DNA of 64,000 nucleotides from Marivivens donghaensis (lineage in GTDB: Bacteria; Pseudomonadota; Alphaproteobacteria; Rhodobacterales; Rhodobacteraceae). The notes under the pieces are model-generated. The model was not told the DNA's origin. It worked only from the letters and a program-made list of their open reading frames with translations, and did no database searches. Position 1 is the stretch's first letter; the number at the start of each line of letters is the position of its first letter. Position numbers and translations under genes: made by a program. Location: positions 186,001 to 250,000 of the forward strand of contig NZ_JAATOP010000004.1 in NCBI RefSeq assembly GCF_011806565.1, in the 5' to 3' direction. Positions 7,390-15,657 of the stretch are shown piece after piece.

Positions 7390-9027
7390 TTAAGCAGACT
7401 CTACCATTGCGCGAGCCTTGGCGCGCAGTTCGAACTTCTGGATTTTGCCGGTCGAGGTCTTGGGAAGTTCCTCGAACAGCACCTTTTTCGGGGTCTTGAA
7501 GCCTGCCAGACGGGAACGGACGTGCGCGATGAGGTCGGCATCGGTCGCCTCGGCACCTTCTTTGAGTTCGACGAAGGCGCAGGGCACTTCGCCCCACTTT
7601 TCATCAGGCATTGCGACCACGGCGCAAAGGTTGACGGCGGGATGGTGCATCAGCGCGCCTTCGACTTCGACCGAAGAGATATTCTCGCCGCCCGAGATGA
7701 TGATGTCTTTGGCGCGGTCAGCGATCTGCATGTAGCCGTTGGGGTGCTGGATTGCGAGGTCTTCGGAATGGAAGTACCCGCCGCGGAAGGCTTTCTCGGT
7801 CGCTTCGGGGTTCTTGTAGTAGCCCTTCATCACCGAGTTGCCGCGCATCACGATCTCGCCCTGCGTGGTGGCGTCCATCGGGATCTGCTGCACGTTTTCA
7901 TCGACCACGGTGATGTGTTCGTTCATCGGCATGGAGACACCCTGACGGGCCTTGATCGCGGCTTGTTCGTCGGCTGGCAGGGCCTCCCATGCGGGGTCCC
8001 ATGTGCATTCGGTGGCGGGGCCGTAGGTTTCGGTCAGGCCGTAGACCTGCGTGATATTGAACCCGAGTTTTCCGACAGCGGCGAGCGTTGCGGCAGCGGG
8101 CGGTGCGCCTGCGGTGAACACCTCGACCGTGTGGTCGAATTCGCGGCGGTCCTCTGCCTTCGCGTTGACGATCAGGTTCAGAACGATGGGCGCGCCGCCG
8201 AAGTGGGTGACGCCCTCATCGGCGATGGCGTTGTAGATCGCCTTGGCCGTCACGTCGCGACAGCAGACGACCGCACCGCCGAGCGCTGGGATCATCCAGA
8301 CGTGGCACCAGTTGTTGCAGTGGAACAGCGGCACGATGGTCAGGTAGCGCGGGTAAAGCGTCATGCGCCACGAAATCGGCGTGGCCATCGTGATGAGGTA
8401 TGCGCCGCGGTGGTGGTAGACCACGCCCTTGGGGCGGCCCGTGGTGCCGGAGGTGTAGTTGAGCGCGATGCTCTCCCATTCGTCCTCGGGCATGATCCAC
8501 TGGAAGTCGAGATCGCCGGTTTTCAGGAAATCCTCGTAGTCCATCTGGTTGCCGAGGTGCGGCACGCCCGCGACGTCATCTGGCACTTCGATCACGAGCG
8601 GGGCGGGGCCCTCCATGCGGTCGATGGCTTCCATGCAGACCGGAATGAACTGGCTGTCGCACAGGATGATCTTCGCTTCGCCATGGTCGAAGATGTAGGC
8701 GATGGTGTCCACGTCGAGGCGGATGTTGATCGTGTTGAGCACGCCGCCCGTTGCGGGCACGGCCCATGTCGCTTCGACGTGGGCGGGGACGTTCGGCAGG
8801 ATGGTGGCGACCACATCACCCGGTTTGATGCCAGCCTTCACCAGCGCGGAGGCAAGGCGCGTGACCCGTTCATGCATCTGGGCGTAGGTGTAGCGATGAT
8901 GGCCGTAGACAAGCGCGTCGCGGTCAGGAAACACCCGCTTGGCGCGGGTCAGATGGCTGAGAGGCGTGAGCGGCACATAGTTCGCTTCACGTTTGTCCAA
9001 ACCTGTTTCATCGGCCATCCAGCCCAT
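7390..9027 (-). CDS. Acyl-CoA ligase (fatty-acid/DmdB-like AMP-binding enzyme)
   Basis: A 545-residue adenylate-forming enzyme that activates a carboxylic acid with ATP and CoA. Visible signatures are the P-loop-like YTSGTTGRPKG, the adenylate motif YGLTETYGP and the C-terminal KTSTGKIQKFELR hinge with its catalytic lysine. The N-terminus (LDKREANYVPLTPLSHLTRA) closely resembles medium-chain acyl-CoA and 3-methylmercaptopropionate-CoA ligases of roseobacters (DmdB). Substrate preference cannot be decided from sequence. GGGAGAG precedes the ATG. Confidence 0.88.
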   Translation of the reverse strand: MGWMADETGLDKREANYVPLTPLSHLTRAKRVFPDRDALVYGHHRYTYAQMHERVTRLASALVKAGIKPGDVVATILPNVPAHVEATWAVPATGGVLNTINIRLDVDTIAYIFDHGEAKIILCDSQFIPVCMEAIDRMEGPAPLVIEVPDDVAGVPHLGNQMDYEDFLKTGDLDFQWIMPEDEWESIALNYTSGTTGRPKGVVYHHRGAYLITMATPISWRMTLYPRYLTIVPLFHCNNWCHVWMIPALGGAVVCCRDVTAKAIYNAIADEGVTHFGGAPIVLNLIVNAKAEDRREFDHTVEVFTAGAPPAAATLAAVGKLGFNITQVYGLTETYGPATECTWDPAWEALPADEQAAIKARQGVSMPMNEHITVVDENVQQIPMDATTQGEIVMRGNSVMKGYYKNPEATEKAFRGGYFHSEDLAIQHPNGYMQIADRAKDIIISGGENISSVEVEGALMHHPAVNLCAVVAMPDEKWGEVPCAFVELKEGAEATDADLIAHVRSRLAGFKTPKKVLFEELPKTSTGKIQKFELRAKARAMVESA

Positions 9028-9194
9028 GTCTGCTCTCCCGTACTAGAATGATAACAAACGGCATCCTCCCACGCCGTCGCAACGATGTTGCCGCAACGCG
9101 GCACTGAAAGCTACTAATGTTTTGCGCGCGATGCCGCGTCGGGCGGACGCATGCACGATTGCGCATGGTTCGGCTGATCGGATAGCAATGCGGT

Positions 9195-9854
9195 ATGATT
9201 ATCTCGCGCGGGCGCCGCTACATCTTTGTCCACATTCCCAAGACGGGCGGCACCGCGATGGCTCTTGCGTTGGAGCAGCGGGCCAAGGCGGACGACATCC
9301 TGATCGGTGACACGCCGAAAGCACAAAATCGCAAACGCAGGGTGAAGGATCTGAAGCCTGCGGGGCGGCTGTGGAAGCACTCCACGCTGGCGGATATCGA
9401 CGGGGTGGTGACGCCGGAAGAGATGGACGGGATGTTCATTTTTACCCTCGTGCGCAATCCGTGGGACAGGCTGGTGAGTTATTACCACTGGCTGCGGGAG
9501 CAGTCGTTCGACCATCCTGCGGTCATTGCGGCGAAGGCAGTGAACTTCGAAGCGTTCCTTCACAGGCCCGAAATCCAAGCTTCCATCGCGGCCAATCCCT
9601 ACGGAAAATACCTGACCGATGCGGCGGGGTGCGAGCGGTGTTCGGCCTATCTGAGGCTGGAAAACCTCGCCGAGGATATGGCGCCTCTGGCGGCTCATCT
9701 GGGCTTTGTTCCGGACATGCCCGTGGCCAACTCCTCCGAGCGCAACCGCGACTGGCGGCCGTATTATTCGGACGACACCGCTGCCATCGTAGCGCGAATC
9801 TGTGCGGCAGATGCTCAAAAGTTCAGCTACAGCTTTGACGTGCTTGGTGCGTGA
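9195..9854 (+). CDS. Sulfotransferase family protein
   Basis: A 219-residue cytosolic-type sulfotransferase. The PAPS 5'-phosphosulfate loop is FVHIPKTGGTAM near the N-terminus, and the 3'-phosphate-binding motif is LVRNPWDRLVSYYHW around residue 85. Such enzymes transfer sulfate from PAPS to glycans or other hydroxylated acceptors; the acceptor here is unknown. It stands alone, with no glycan-biosynthesis neighbours, so context gives no further help. Two Cys in AAGCERCSAY may pair. Confidence 0.8.
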   Translation: MIISRGRRYIFVHIPKTGGTAMALALEQRAKADDILIGDTPKAQNRKRRVKDLKPAGRLWKHSTLADIDGVVTPEEMDGMFIFTLVRNPWDRLVSYYHWLREQSFDHPAVIAAKAVNFEAFLHRPEIQASIAANPYGKYLTDAAGCERCSAYLRLENLAEDMAPLAAHLGFVPDMPVANSSERNRDWRPYYSDDTAAIVARICAADAQKFSYSFDVLGA

Positions 9855-10001
9855 TCGCGCTCAATCAGTCTATGTGAGCGGTGCTCTGTGCAACAATAGA
9901 AACCATTGCCCTGAAACTGCCCGATTTGCGCTGAATTGCTGACCTACTGAGAAGGTCAACTGGGATTAACCAAATTTGATTCACATTTAAGGACAATTCA
10001 G

Positions 10002-10649
10002 ATGTTCGCCTGGAATGACGAGACGTGGGGCATCGCCGCCAACGTCAATGGTCAATCCCTTACCCTCCCGGAGATCGGTCATGGATTTATGACCGGCTCC
10101 ACTATCGCTACGCCTAACGGCTGGCGCTTTGTCGAAGCACTCTCGGTGGGAGACGAGGTGATGACCTTCGACGGCGGTGCGCAGCGGATCGTCGATATCC
10201 GCCGCCACTACATTTACACTCACGAGAGCCACGACCAGATCGAGTACTGGCCGATCCACGTGCCGACAGGCGCGCTTTCGAACCTCAAAGACATGATGCT
10301 GCTGCCCAATCAGGCGGTGATGATCGAAAGCGATGCTGCAGAGGAAGTATACGGCGATCCCTTCGCTCTCGTTCCTGCTGCCTCGCTCGAAGGTCTGCGC
10401 AAGATCGCTCGCGTCAAACCGAGCCCGCGCGTGGAGGTTATTTCACTCTCCTGCGCGCGTGACCAGATCCTGTTCACCAACGGCAACACCCTGTGCCTCT
10501 GCCGTAAGAGCCGTGACATGATGGACGAGCTGTTCGGACGCGATCAGAGCTACCGCATCCTGCCGATGGATCAGGCCGAACTGCTGGTCGACCTGATGGA
10601 AATCGACGACGGTCTCATCGCAAGCGGCCAAGGCCACCTGCGCGCCTGA
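10002..10649 (+). CDS. Hint-domain (Hint_2) protein
   Basis: A 215-residue protein whose centre is a Hint_2 domain: GFMTGSTIATPNGWRFVEAL, then SVGDEVMTFDGGAQRIVDI, and the late block LSCARDQILFTNGNTLCLCR. Rhodobacterales encode many such proteins, often attached to secreted RTX adhesins, but this one is a short stand-alone form. The residue after the short N-extension is Phe-Met-Thr-Gly rather than the Cys/Ser nucleophile of splicing inteins, so self-splicing is not expected. Its role is unknown. Confidence 0.75.
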   Translation: MFAWNDETWGIAANVNGQSLTLPEIGHGFMTGSTIATPNGWRFVEALSVGDEVMTFDGGAQRIVDIRRHYIYTHESHDQIEYWPIHVPTGALSNLKDMMLLPNQAVMIESDAAEEVYGDPFALVPAASLEGLRKIARVKPSPRVEVISLSCARDQILFTNGNTLCLCRKSRDMMDELFGRDQSYRILPMDQAELLVDLMEIDDGLIASGQGHLRA

Positions 10650-10651
10650 GC

Positions 10652-11248
10652 TTAGAACTGGTAGCCGAAGGTTACCGACAGATACGGTATCGCCGCCATA
10701 TCGGACAGGTCGCTGTTCAGGTCGGCGATATCGCTTTGCACAGCCGGATCGGACGAGGTGGACGACGCTTCGAGCTGGGCACCGATGGCACCGAGTTCGC
10801 CTGCGAGCGTGTAGCCGCTGTTCCACTGCTTGCGGTAGCCTGCGGTAATGACGGGCGCGATGCTGCGGTCGAACGCGATGGTGCCTGTGTAGGTCTCGTC
10901 GTCGTAGAATGTGCCTTCGATCTCGCCCTTGGTCATGAACATGCCGAGCGAAAGGCGGAAGCCGCTCTGTTTCCAGTAATAGTCGGCCATCAGGCCATAT
11001 CCGCCGAGGCTGTCGTTGCCCTCGACCAGAACGCTGTCGCCGTCGTCCTCATAGGTTTCGCTGGTCGACATGGTCAGAACGCCCGCACCGAAGCCGCGCA
11101 GATCAAGACCCGGCTGGATGGCGTAGGTACCTTCGACCTGGGTGCCGAACGAGGACACACCGCTGGCGTAGCCCCAGTCTTCGATACCTTGGGCATGGAT
11201 GGTGGTTGCAGCCATGAGTGCGGCTGCCGTGAATGCGGCAAGTTTCAT
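10652..11248 (-). CDS. Outer-membrane beta-barrel protein
   Basis: A 198-residue protein with a signal peptide (residues 1-19, ending HAQ), alternating-hydrophobicity strands (GGYGLMADYYWKQSGFRLSL, APVITAGYRKQWNSGYTLAG) and a C-terminal aromatic (FGYQF), the signal read by the BAM machinery. It resembles small OmpW/OmpA-barrel-like Rhodobacterales proteins. It converges with the Hint gene at a two-base gap. Confidence 0.7.
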   Translation of the reverse strand: MKLAAFTAAALMAATTIHAQGIEDWGYASGVSSFGTQVEGTYAIQPGLDLRGFGAGVLTMSTSETYEDDGDSVLVEGNDSLGGYGLMADYYWKQSGFRLSLGMFMTKGEIEGTFYDDETYTGTIAFDRSIAPVITAGYRKQWNSGYTLAGELGAIGAQLEASSTSSDPAVQSDIADLNSDLSDMAAIPYLSVTFGYQF

Positions 11249-11369
11249 GCTCGGTCCCTCACATTTTCTTTTTATTGATGAGAAGGATTAGTCTGTGCCG
11301 CGCGCGTTGATAACAGGTTTGAGTTAAGCGCCGTGAGAAACCCTATTCTTGTGGTTTCCACGCCATAGC

Positions 11370-11397
11370 AAAAGGGCGACCCGTGGGCCGCCCTTTG
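11370..11397 (-). terminator. Intrinsic terminator of the fad operon
   Basis: On the minus strand AAAGGGCG and CGCCCTTT (11396-11389 and 11378-11371) enclose a GC-rich inner stem and end in TTTT, just 3' of the FadJ-type gene. Confidence 0.7.
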
Positions 11398-11402
11398 TTC
11401 GT

Positions 11403-13601
11403 TTATGCCGCTTGGGCTTTGGCTGCGTTGCCGTAGAAGGTCTGGTCCTTCTCGGCCATGTCGCGCAGCAACTGCGGGCAGGCGAAGCGGGCGCCGTAAG
11501 TTTCTGCCAGCTGATCGCAACGCTCTGCCGCGTAGGGCGAGCCCAGCATGTCCAGCCACGAGAACGGACCGCCCGACCACGGGGCATAGCCCCAGCCGAG
11601 GATCGCGCCGACGTCGCCTTCGCGGATGTCCATCAGCACGCCTTCCTCCAGCGCGCGGACGGCTTCGAGGGTCTGAACGAACATCAGGCGGTGCTGGACT
11701 TCGATCAGGTCGGGCTGCTCTTCGGCGACGGGGTACTTGGCTTCGAGGCCATCCCAGAGGCCGGTGCGCTTGCCCTTGTCATCGTAGCCGTAGAAACCCG
11801 AACCGGACTTGCGGCCCAGACGGTTCTGATCGGCCATCCAGAAAAGAACCTCGTCCACTTCGCCGTCGGGGTAGTCGTCACCCATCGCAGCGCGGGTCGC
11901 CTTGGCGATCTTTACGCCGAGGTCGATGGAGGTCTCGTCTACGAGCTGGAGCGGGCCGAGCGGCATACCCATCAGCTTGGCAGCGTTTTCGATGAGGGCG
12001 GGCTCGACGCCTTCCTTCACCATGCGGATGCCTTCGTTGATATACGGGATGATGCAGCGGTTCGCATAGAAAAAGCGCGCGTCATTAACCACGATCGGGG
12101 TCTTGCGGATCTGGCGCACGTAGTCGAGCGCTTTGGCCGTCGCGCGGTCGCCGGTTTCCTTGCCCTTGATGATCTCCACCAGCAGCATCTTGTCGACGGG
12201 GCTGAAGAAGTGGATGCCGATGAACTGCTCGGGGCGGCTGGATGCCTTGGCGAGCATGGTGATCGGCAGGGTCGAGGTGTTGGTCGCGAAGATGCAGTCG
12301 TCACCGACGATGGCTTCGACCTTCTGGGTCATCTCGCCCTTGATCTTCGGGTCTTCGAACACGGCTTCGACGATCAGGTCACAACCCTTCAGCGCGTCAA
12401 GGTCGGAGGTCGCGTTGATACGGCCCAGAACTTCCTCTTTCTTCTCGGCAGTGACCTTCTTGCGGCTCATGCCCTTATCGAGGATGCCTTCGGCGTAAGA
12501 TTTACCCTTGTCGGCGGCTTCCTGATCGCGGTCGATCAGCACGACCTCGATACCTGCGTTGGCCGAGACGTAGGCAATGCCCGCACCCATCATACCCGCG
12601 CCCAGAACGCCGACTTTCTTGACCTTCTGGTCGTCGACGGCAGGACGGTTCGCGCCTTTCTCCAGCGCCTCTTTGTTGATGAAGAGGCTACGGATCATGT
12701 TGGCCGACGACGGGTTCATCAGGATGTTAGTGAACCAGCGCGCTTCGATCTTGAGCGCGGTATCGAACGGCACCAGCGCGCCTTCGTAGACCGCCGACAG
12801 CAGCGCCTTGGCGGCAGGATAGACGCCTTGGGTGTTGCCGTTAACCATCGCAGAAGCACCGACAAAGGTCATGAAACCAGCGGGGTGGTAAGGCGCGCCG
12901 CCGGGCATCTTGTAGCCTTTGGCATCCCACGGCTTGACCAGATCGGCTTCCTTGGCGTTCAGAACCCATTCCTTCGCCTTGGCGATCAGTTCGTCGGCAG
13001 AAACAACCTCGTCGATGATACCCATCGACTTGGCTTTTTTGGGATCGCTCAGCTTGCCTTCGAGCAGGATGGGCGAAGCACCCATGGCGCCCAGCTTGCG
13101 CGACAGGCGGGTGGTGCCGCCAGCGCCCGGGAAGATGCCGACCTTGATTTCCGGCAGGCCGATCTTGGCCTTCGGATTGTCGGCGGCAAAGATGCGGTGC
13201 GTGGAGAGCGGCAGTTCCAGACCAATACCCAGCGCAGTGCCGGGCAGGGCGGCTGCAATCGGCTTGCCGCCTTTCTTGGTCTTCAGGTCCATGCCTGCCA
13301 GTTCCATCTTACGCATGATGCCGTGGATGCGCATGATGCCGTCGAAAAGGCCCTTGGCCGGATCGTCGCCCGCCATTTCCTTCATCTTGGCGATGACGTT
13401 GAGGTCCATGCCGCCCGCAAAGGTGTCTTTGCCAGAGGTCAGAACGATTCCCTTGACTGCCTCGTCAGCCAGTGCGGCATCGAGCAGCCCTTCGAATTCG
13501 TCCCAGCCGTCCAGCGACATGACGTTCATGGATTTGTTGGGTACGTCCCACGTGATGACGGCAACGCCGTCACCGTCTACGGACATCGTAAATTCGTTCA
13601 T
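11403..13601 (-). CDS. fadJ: Multifunctional enoyl-CoA hydratase / 3-hydroxyacyl-CoA dehydrogenase
   Basis: A 732-residue FadJ/FadB-type enzyme catalysing hydration of 2-enoyl-CoA and NAD-dependent oxidation to 3-ketoacyl-CoA in beta-oxidation. Residues 1-190 form the crotonase domain, with its two glutamates in LGIGLELPLS and IGLPEIKVGIFPG. The dehydrogenase Rossmann motif GVLGAGMMGAGIAYVSA lies near residue 335, followed by the FATNTSTLPIT and HFFSPVDKM blocks. It is the last gene of a minus-strand operon with thiolase and acyl-CoA dehydrogenase. FadB and FadJ cannot be told apart from sequence alone. Confidence 0.92.
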   Translation of the reverse strand: MNEFTMSVDGDGVAVITWDVPNKSMNVMSLDGWDEFEGLLDAALADEAVKGIVLTSGKDTFAGGMDLNVIAKMKEMAGDDPAKGLFDGIMRIHGIMRKMELAGMDLKTKKGGKPIAAALPGTALGIGLELPLSTHRIFAADNPKAKIGLPEIKVGIFPGAGGTTRLSRKLGAMGASPILLEGKLSDPKKAKSMGIIDEVVSADELIAKAKEWVLNAKEADLVKPWDAKGYKMPGGAPYHPAGFMTFVGASAMVNGNTQGVYPAAKALLSAVYEGALVPFDTALKIEARWFTNILMNPSSANMIRSLFINKEALEKGANRPAVDDQKVKKVGVLGAGMMGAGIAYVSANAGIEVVLIDRDQEAADKGKSYAEGILDKGMSRKKVTAEKKEEVLGRINATSDLDALKGCDLIVEAVFEDPKIKGEMTQKVEAIVGDDCIFATNTSTLPITMLAKASSRPEQFIGIHFFSPVDKMLLVEIIKGKETGDRATAKALDYVRQIRKTPIVVNDARFFYANRCIIPYINEGIRMVKEGVEPALIENAAKLMGMPLGPLQLVDETSIDLGVKIAKATRAAMGDDYPDGEVDEVLFWMADQNRLGRKSGSGFYGYDDKGKRTGLWDGLEAKYPVAEEQPDLIEVQHRLMFVQTLEAVRALEEGVLMDIREGDVGAILGWGYAPWSGGPFSWLDMLGSPYAAERCDQLAETYGARFACPQLLRDMAEKDQTFYGNAAKAQAA

Positions 13602-13776
13602 GATTTCCTCCCGAAGTCAGGATCTGAATTTGAAAGCGCCGTCGCCCCGCCACGGATCTGCTGAGCCTGGGCCTGCGCTGAAATGTTGGTCGATGCAGCG
13701 ATGGCGCGCGGCTGTCGTCCCGCGATGAGCTCGTCACCGCGTTGACCAACAGATGTGCCGCGCGCGCAGGCCACAA

Positions 13777-14988
13777 TCAGATACGCTCGATAATGGTGGC
13801 TGCACCCATGCCGGACGCGATGCAGAGGGTCGCGAGGCCCGTGCCCTTGCCCGAACGCTCAAGCTCGTCCAGCAGCGTGCCGATGATGATCGCGCCGGTC
13901 GCACCGAGCGGGTGCCCCATCGCGATCGAGCCGCCGTTGACGTTGACCTTGCTGTCATCGACGTTGAATGCCTGCATGAAGCGTAGAACGACCGACGCGA
14001 ACGCTTCGTTCACTTCGAAGAGGTCGATGTCGTTGATCGACATGCCGCTGTCCTTGAGGATCTTTTCAGTCACCGGAACCGGACCCGTCAGCATGATGGT
14101 CGGATCGGTGCCGATCTTGGCCGTCGCGCGGATGCGGGCGCGGGGCTTCAGGCCCCACTTCTCGCCGAATTCCTTGTTGCCGATCAGAATACCGGCGGAA
14201 CCGTCCACAATGCCGGACGAGTTGCCTGCGTGATGGATGTGGTTGATCCGCTCGAGGTGCGGGTACTTCATCAGCGCGACCTTGTCGAAGCCGGGCATGA
14301 CCTCGCCCATTTCCTTGAAGGACGCTTTGAGCGAGCCGAGCGCCTGCATGTCTGTACCGGGACGCATGTATTCGTCATGATCGAGGATCGCGATGCCGTT
14401 CTGGTCGCGTACCGTGATGACCGACTTGGCAAAACGGTTGTCATCCCAAGCGGCTTTTGCGCGGCGCTGCGATTCAACGGCCAGCGCGTCGGCGTCGTCA
14501 CGGCTGAAGCCATACTCGGTCGCGATGATGTCGGCCGAAATGCCCTGCGGAACAAAGTAGGTGTCCATCGCAACGCTCGGATCGACGGCAATCGCCGCAC
14601 CGTCCGAACCCATCGCCACGCGGCCCATCATCTCGACGCCGCCGGCGATGTAGGCTTCGCCTGCGCCGCCTTTGACCTGATTGGCAGCAAGGTTCACGGC
14701 TTCCATGCCAGAGGCGCAGAAACGGTTGATCGCGAGACCGGGGATCGACTGGTCGAGGTTCGACGCCAGAACTGCGGTACGCGCCAGACAGCCGCCCTGT
14801 TCGGCTACTTGGGTGACGTTGCCCCAGATCACGTCTTCTACGGCGTGACCTTCGAGGCCATTGCGTTCCTGAAGCGCGTTGAGCACCTGCGACGACAGGC
14901 GGACGCTGGTCACCTCATGTAGCGCGCCATCCTTGCGGCCCTTGCCGCGCGGCGTGCGAACGGCGTCATAAATATAGGCTTCGGTCAT
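13777..14988 (-). CDS. fadA: Acetyl-CoA C-acyltransferase (3-ketoacyl-CoA thiolase)
   Basis: A 403-residue thiolase catalysing CoA-dependent cleavage of 3-ketoacyl-CoA, the last step of beta-oxidation. The nucleophilic Cys is in INRFCASGMEAVN, and the C-terminal catalytic block is GGSIAMGHPLGATGA with CIASGMGAATII near the end. GAGGA lies just before the ATG. The gap to the FadJ gene downstream is 175 bases, longer than usual within an operon, and no convincing ORF was found in it. Confidence 0.93.
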   Translation of the reverse strand: MTEAYIYDAVRTPRGKGRKDGALHEVTSVRLSSQVLNALQERNGLEGHAVEDVIWGNVTQVAEQGGCLARTAVLASNLDQSIPGLAINRFCASGMEAVNLAANQVKGGAGEAYIAGGVEMMGRVAMGSDGAAIAVDPSVAMDTYFVPQGISADIIATEYGFSRDDADALAVESQRRAKAAWDDNRFAKSVITVRDQNGIAILDHDEYMRPGTDMQALGSLKASFKEMGEVMPGFDKVALMKYPHLERINHIHHAGNSSGIVDGSAGILIGNKEFGEKWGLKPRARIRATAKIGTDPTIMLTGPVPVTEKILKDSGMSINDIDLFEVNEAFASVVLRFMQAFNVDDSKVNVNGGSIAMGHPLGATGAIIIGTLLDELERSGKGTGLATLCIASGMGAATIIERI

Positions 14989-15130
14989 AAGTTCCTCCTC
15001 GGACCCGCCCCGAATTGAAAGCGGCGGGCGTAAATGGATCGTTCGTTCAGTCTGCCGGCAAGTGGCGGTCTGCTATTTGCGGACCTCTCCGCTGCCGGAA
15101 AAGGAGAGCCGGGGATTTTCCACCCCCGGA

Positions 15131-15160
15131 CCCCCGGAAGGTATTTGTGTCAGAATGAAG
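15131..15160 (+). repeat. Interspersed repeat, tail module
   Basis: CCCCCGGAAGGTATTTGTGT followed by CAGAATGAAG matches the tail of the copies at 60064 and 62566 but lacks the double-hairpin head. Confidence 0.55.
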
Positions 15161-15300
15161 AGCGCCTTGACCCTTCATTAACCTTGCCCTGCCATGTTCG
15201 GCTTGCGGTACAGGCCGAGGGGCCGATGACCGTTCAGAGTGAAGCTCTGCCTCGCGCGCCGCCTGTTGGTTCTGGCGTTGCGGGGCAGGGTGCGCCCTCG

Positions 15301-15371
15301 TCTTCATTCTGACAGAAATACCTCGGGGGACGCCTCCGTAGGAGGCGGGGGGCAGAGCCCCCGGCAAGGTA
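15301..15371 (-). repeat. Interspersed repeat, reverse copy
   Basis: CTTCATTCTGACAGAAATAC followed by CTCGGGGG is the reverse complement of the repeat tail. It continues into the hairpins CGCCTCC-gta-GGAGGCG and GGGGG-cagag-CCCCC. Confidence 0.55.
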
Positions 15372-15387
15372 TCAATCTGCCCGAAGG

Positions 15388-15600
15388 TCACCGTTTTCGT
15401 GCCTCGAGTTCCGAGTTGAACAAACGCAGCCGTGCAGCGAGGTTTTCGCCGTTCGTGACGCTTTCGAAGTTCTCGAACAGGAACGAAAGCGCCTCGCCCT
15501 CATCCAGACCTGCTTGTTGCGCGAACTTGCGCAGGCGGCGGTAGCCGTCCTCGGTCATCGACACCGGAAAGCGGCGGGTCAGGCGGAAGCGTTTGGGCAT
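15388..15600 (-). CDS. Small conserved hypothetical protein (70 aa) in the fad operon
   Basis: A 70-residue basic protein (MPKRFRLTRRFPVSMTEDGY then RRLRKFAQQAGLDEGEALSF) with predicted helices and a short N-terminal strand, reminiscent in layout of ribbon-helix-helix DNA-binding proteins, though this is not secure. A GGAGAC ribosome site precedes the ATG. It follows the acyl-CoA dehydrogenase gene by 57 bases on the same strand. It was kept as real because of its start signal and position; its function is unknown. Confidence 0.6.
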   Translation of the reverse strand: MPKRFRLTRRFPVSMTEDGYRRLRKFAQQAGLDEGEALSFLFENFESVTNGENLAARLRLFNSELEARKR

Positions 15601-15657
15601 GGGCGTCTCCTTTGATGTTTTGGCGGGCCGGAGGGGACTCGGGCCCGCCTGTCCACC

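Larger units (their letters stand above)
14989..15387. other. Gene-free 399-base stretch with an inverted pair of interspersed repeats
   Basis: No credible gene is seen: a 92-codon open frame crosses it, but it consists largely of repeat sequence. Two copies of the window's interspersed repeat tail face each other (about 15131-15160 forward and 15301-15330 reverse), each preceded by C- or G-runs. Between them is unassigned sequence containing TTAACC at about 15178. It interrupts the fad operon between the 70-aa gene and the thiolase gene. Confidence 0.5.

Noticed and set aside
7315-9051. Open frame of 578 codons on the plus strand opposite the acyl-CoA ligase
   Set aside because: High-GC antisense frame with no domain resemblance; the minus-strand ligase has full motifs.
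11349-13664. Open frame of 771 codons on the plus strand opposite the FadJ-type gene
   Set aside because: Antisense shadow; composition and lack of motifs show it is not a gene.
13602-13776. Possible small gene between the FadJ-type and thiolase genes
   Set aside because: No frame with start, ribosome site and plausible composition.
15034-15312. 92-codon open frame in the gap upstream of the thiolase gene
   Set aside because: Built largely from the interspersed repeat; no ribosome site or resemblance.
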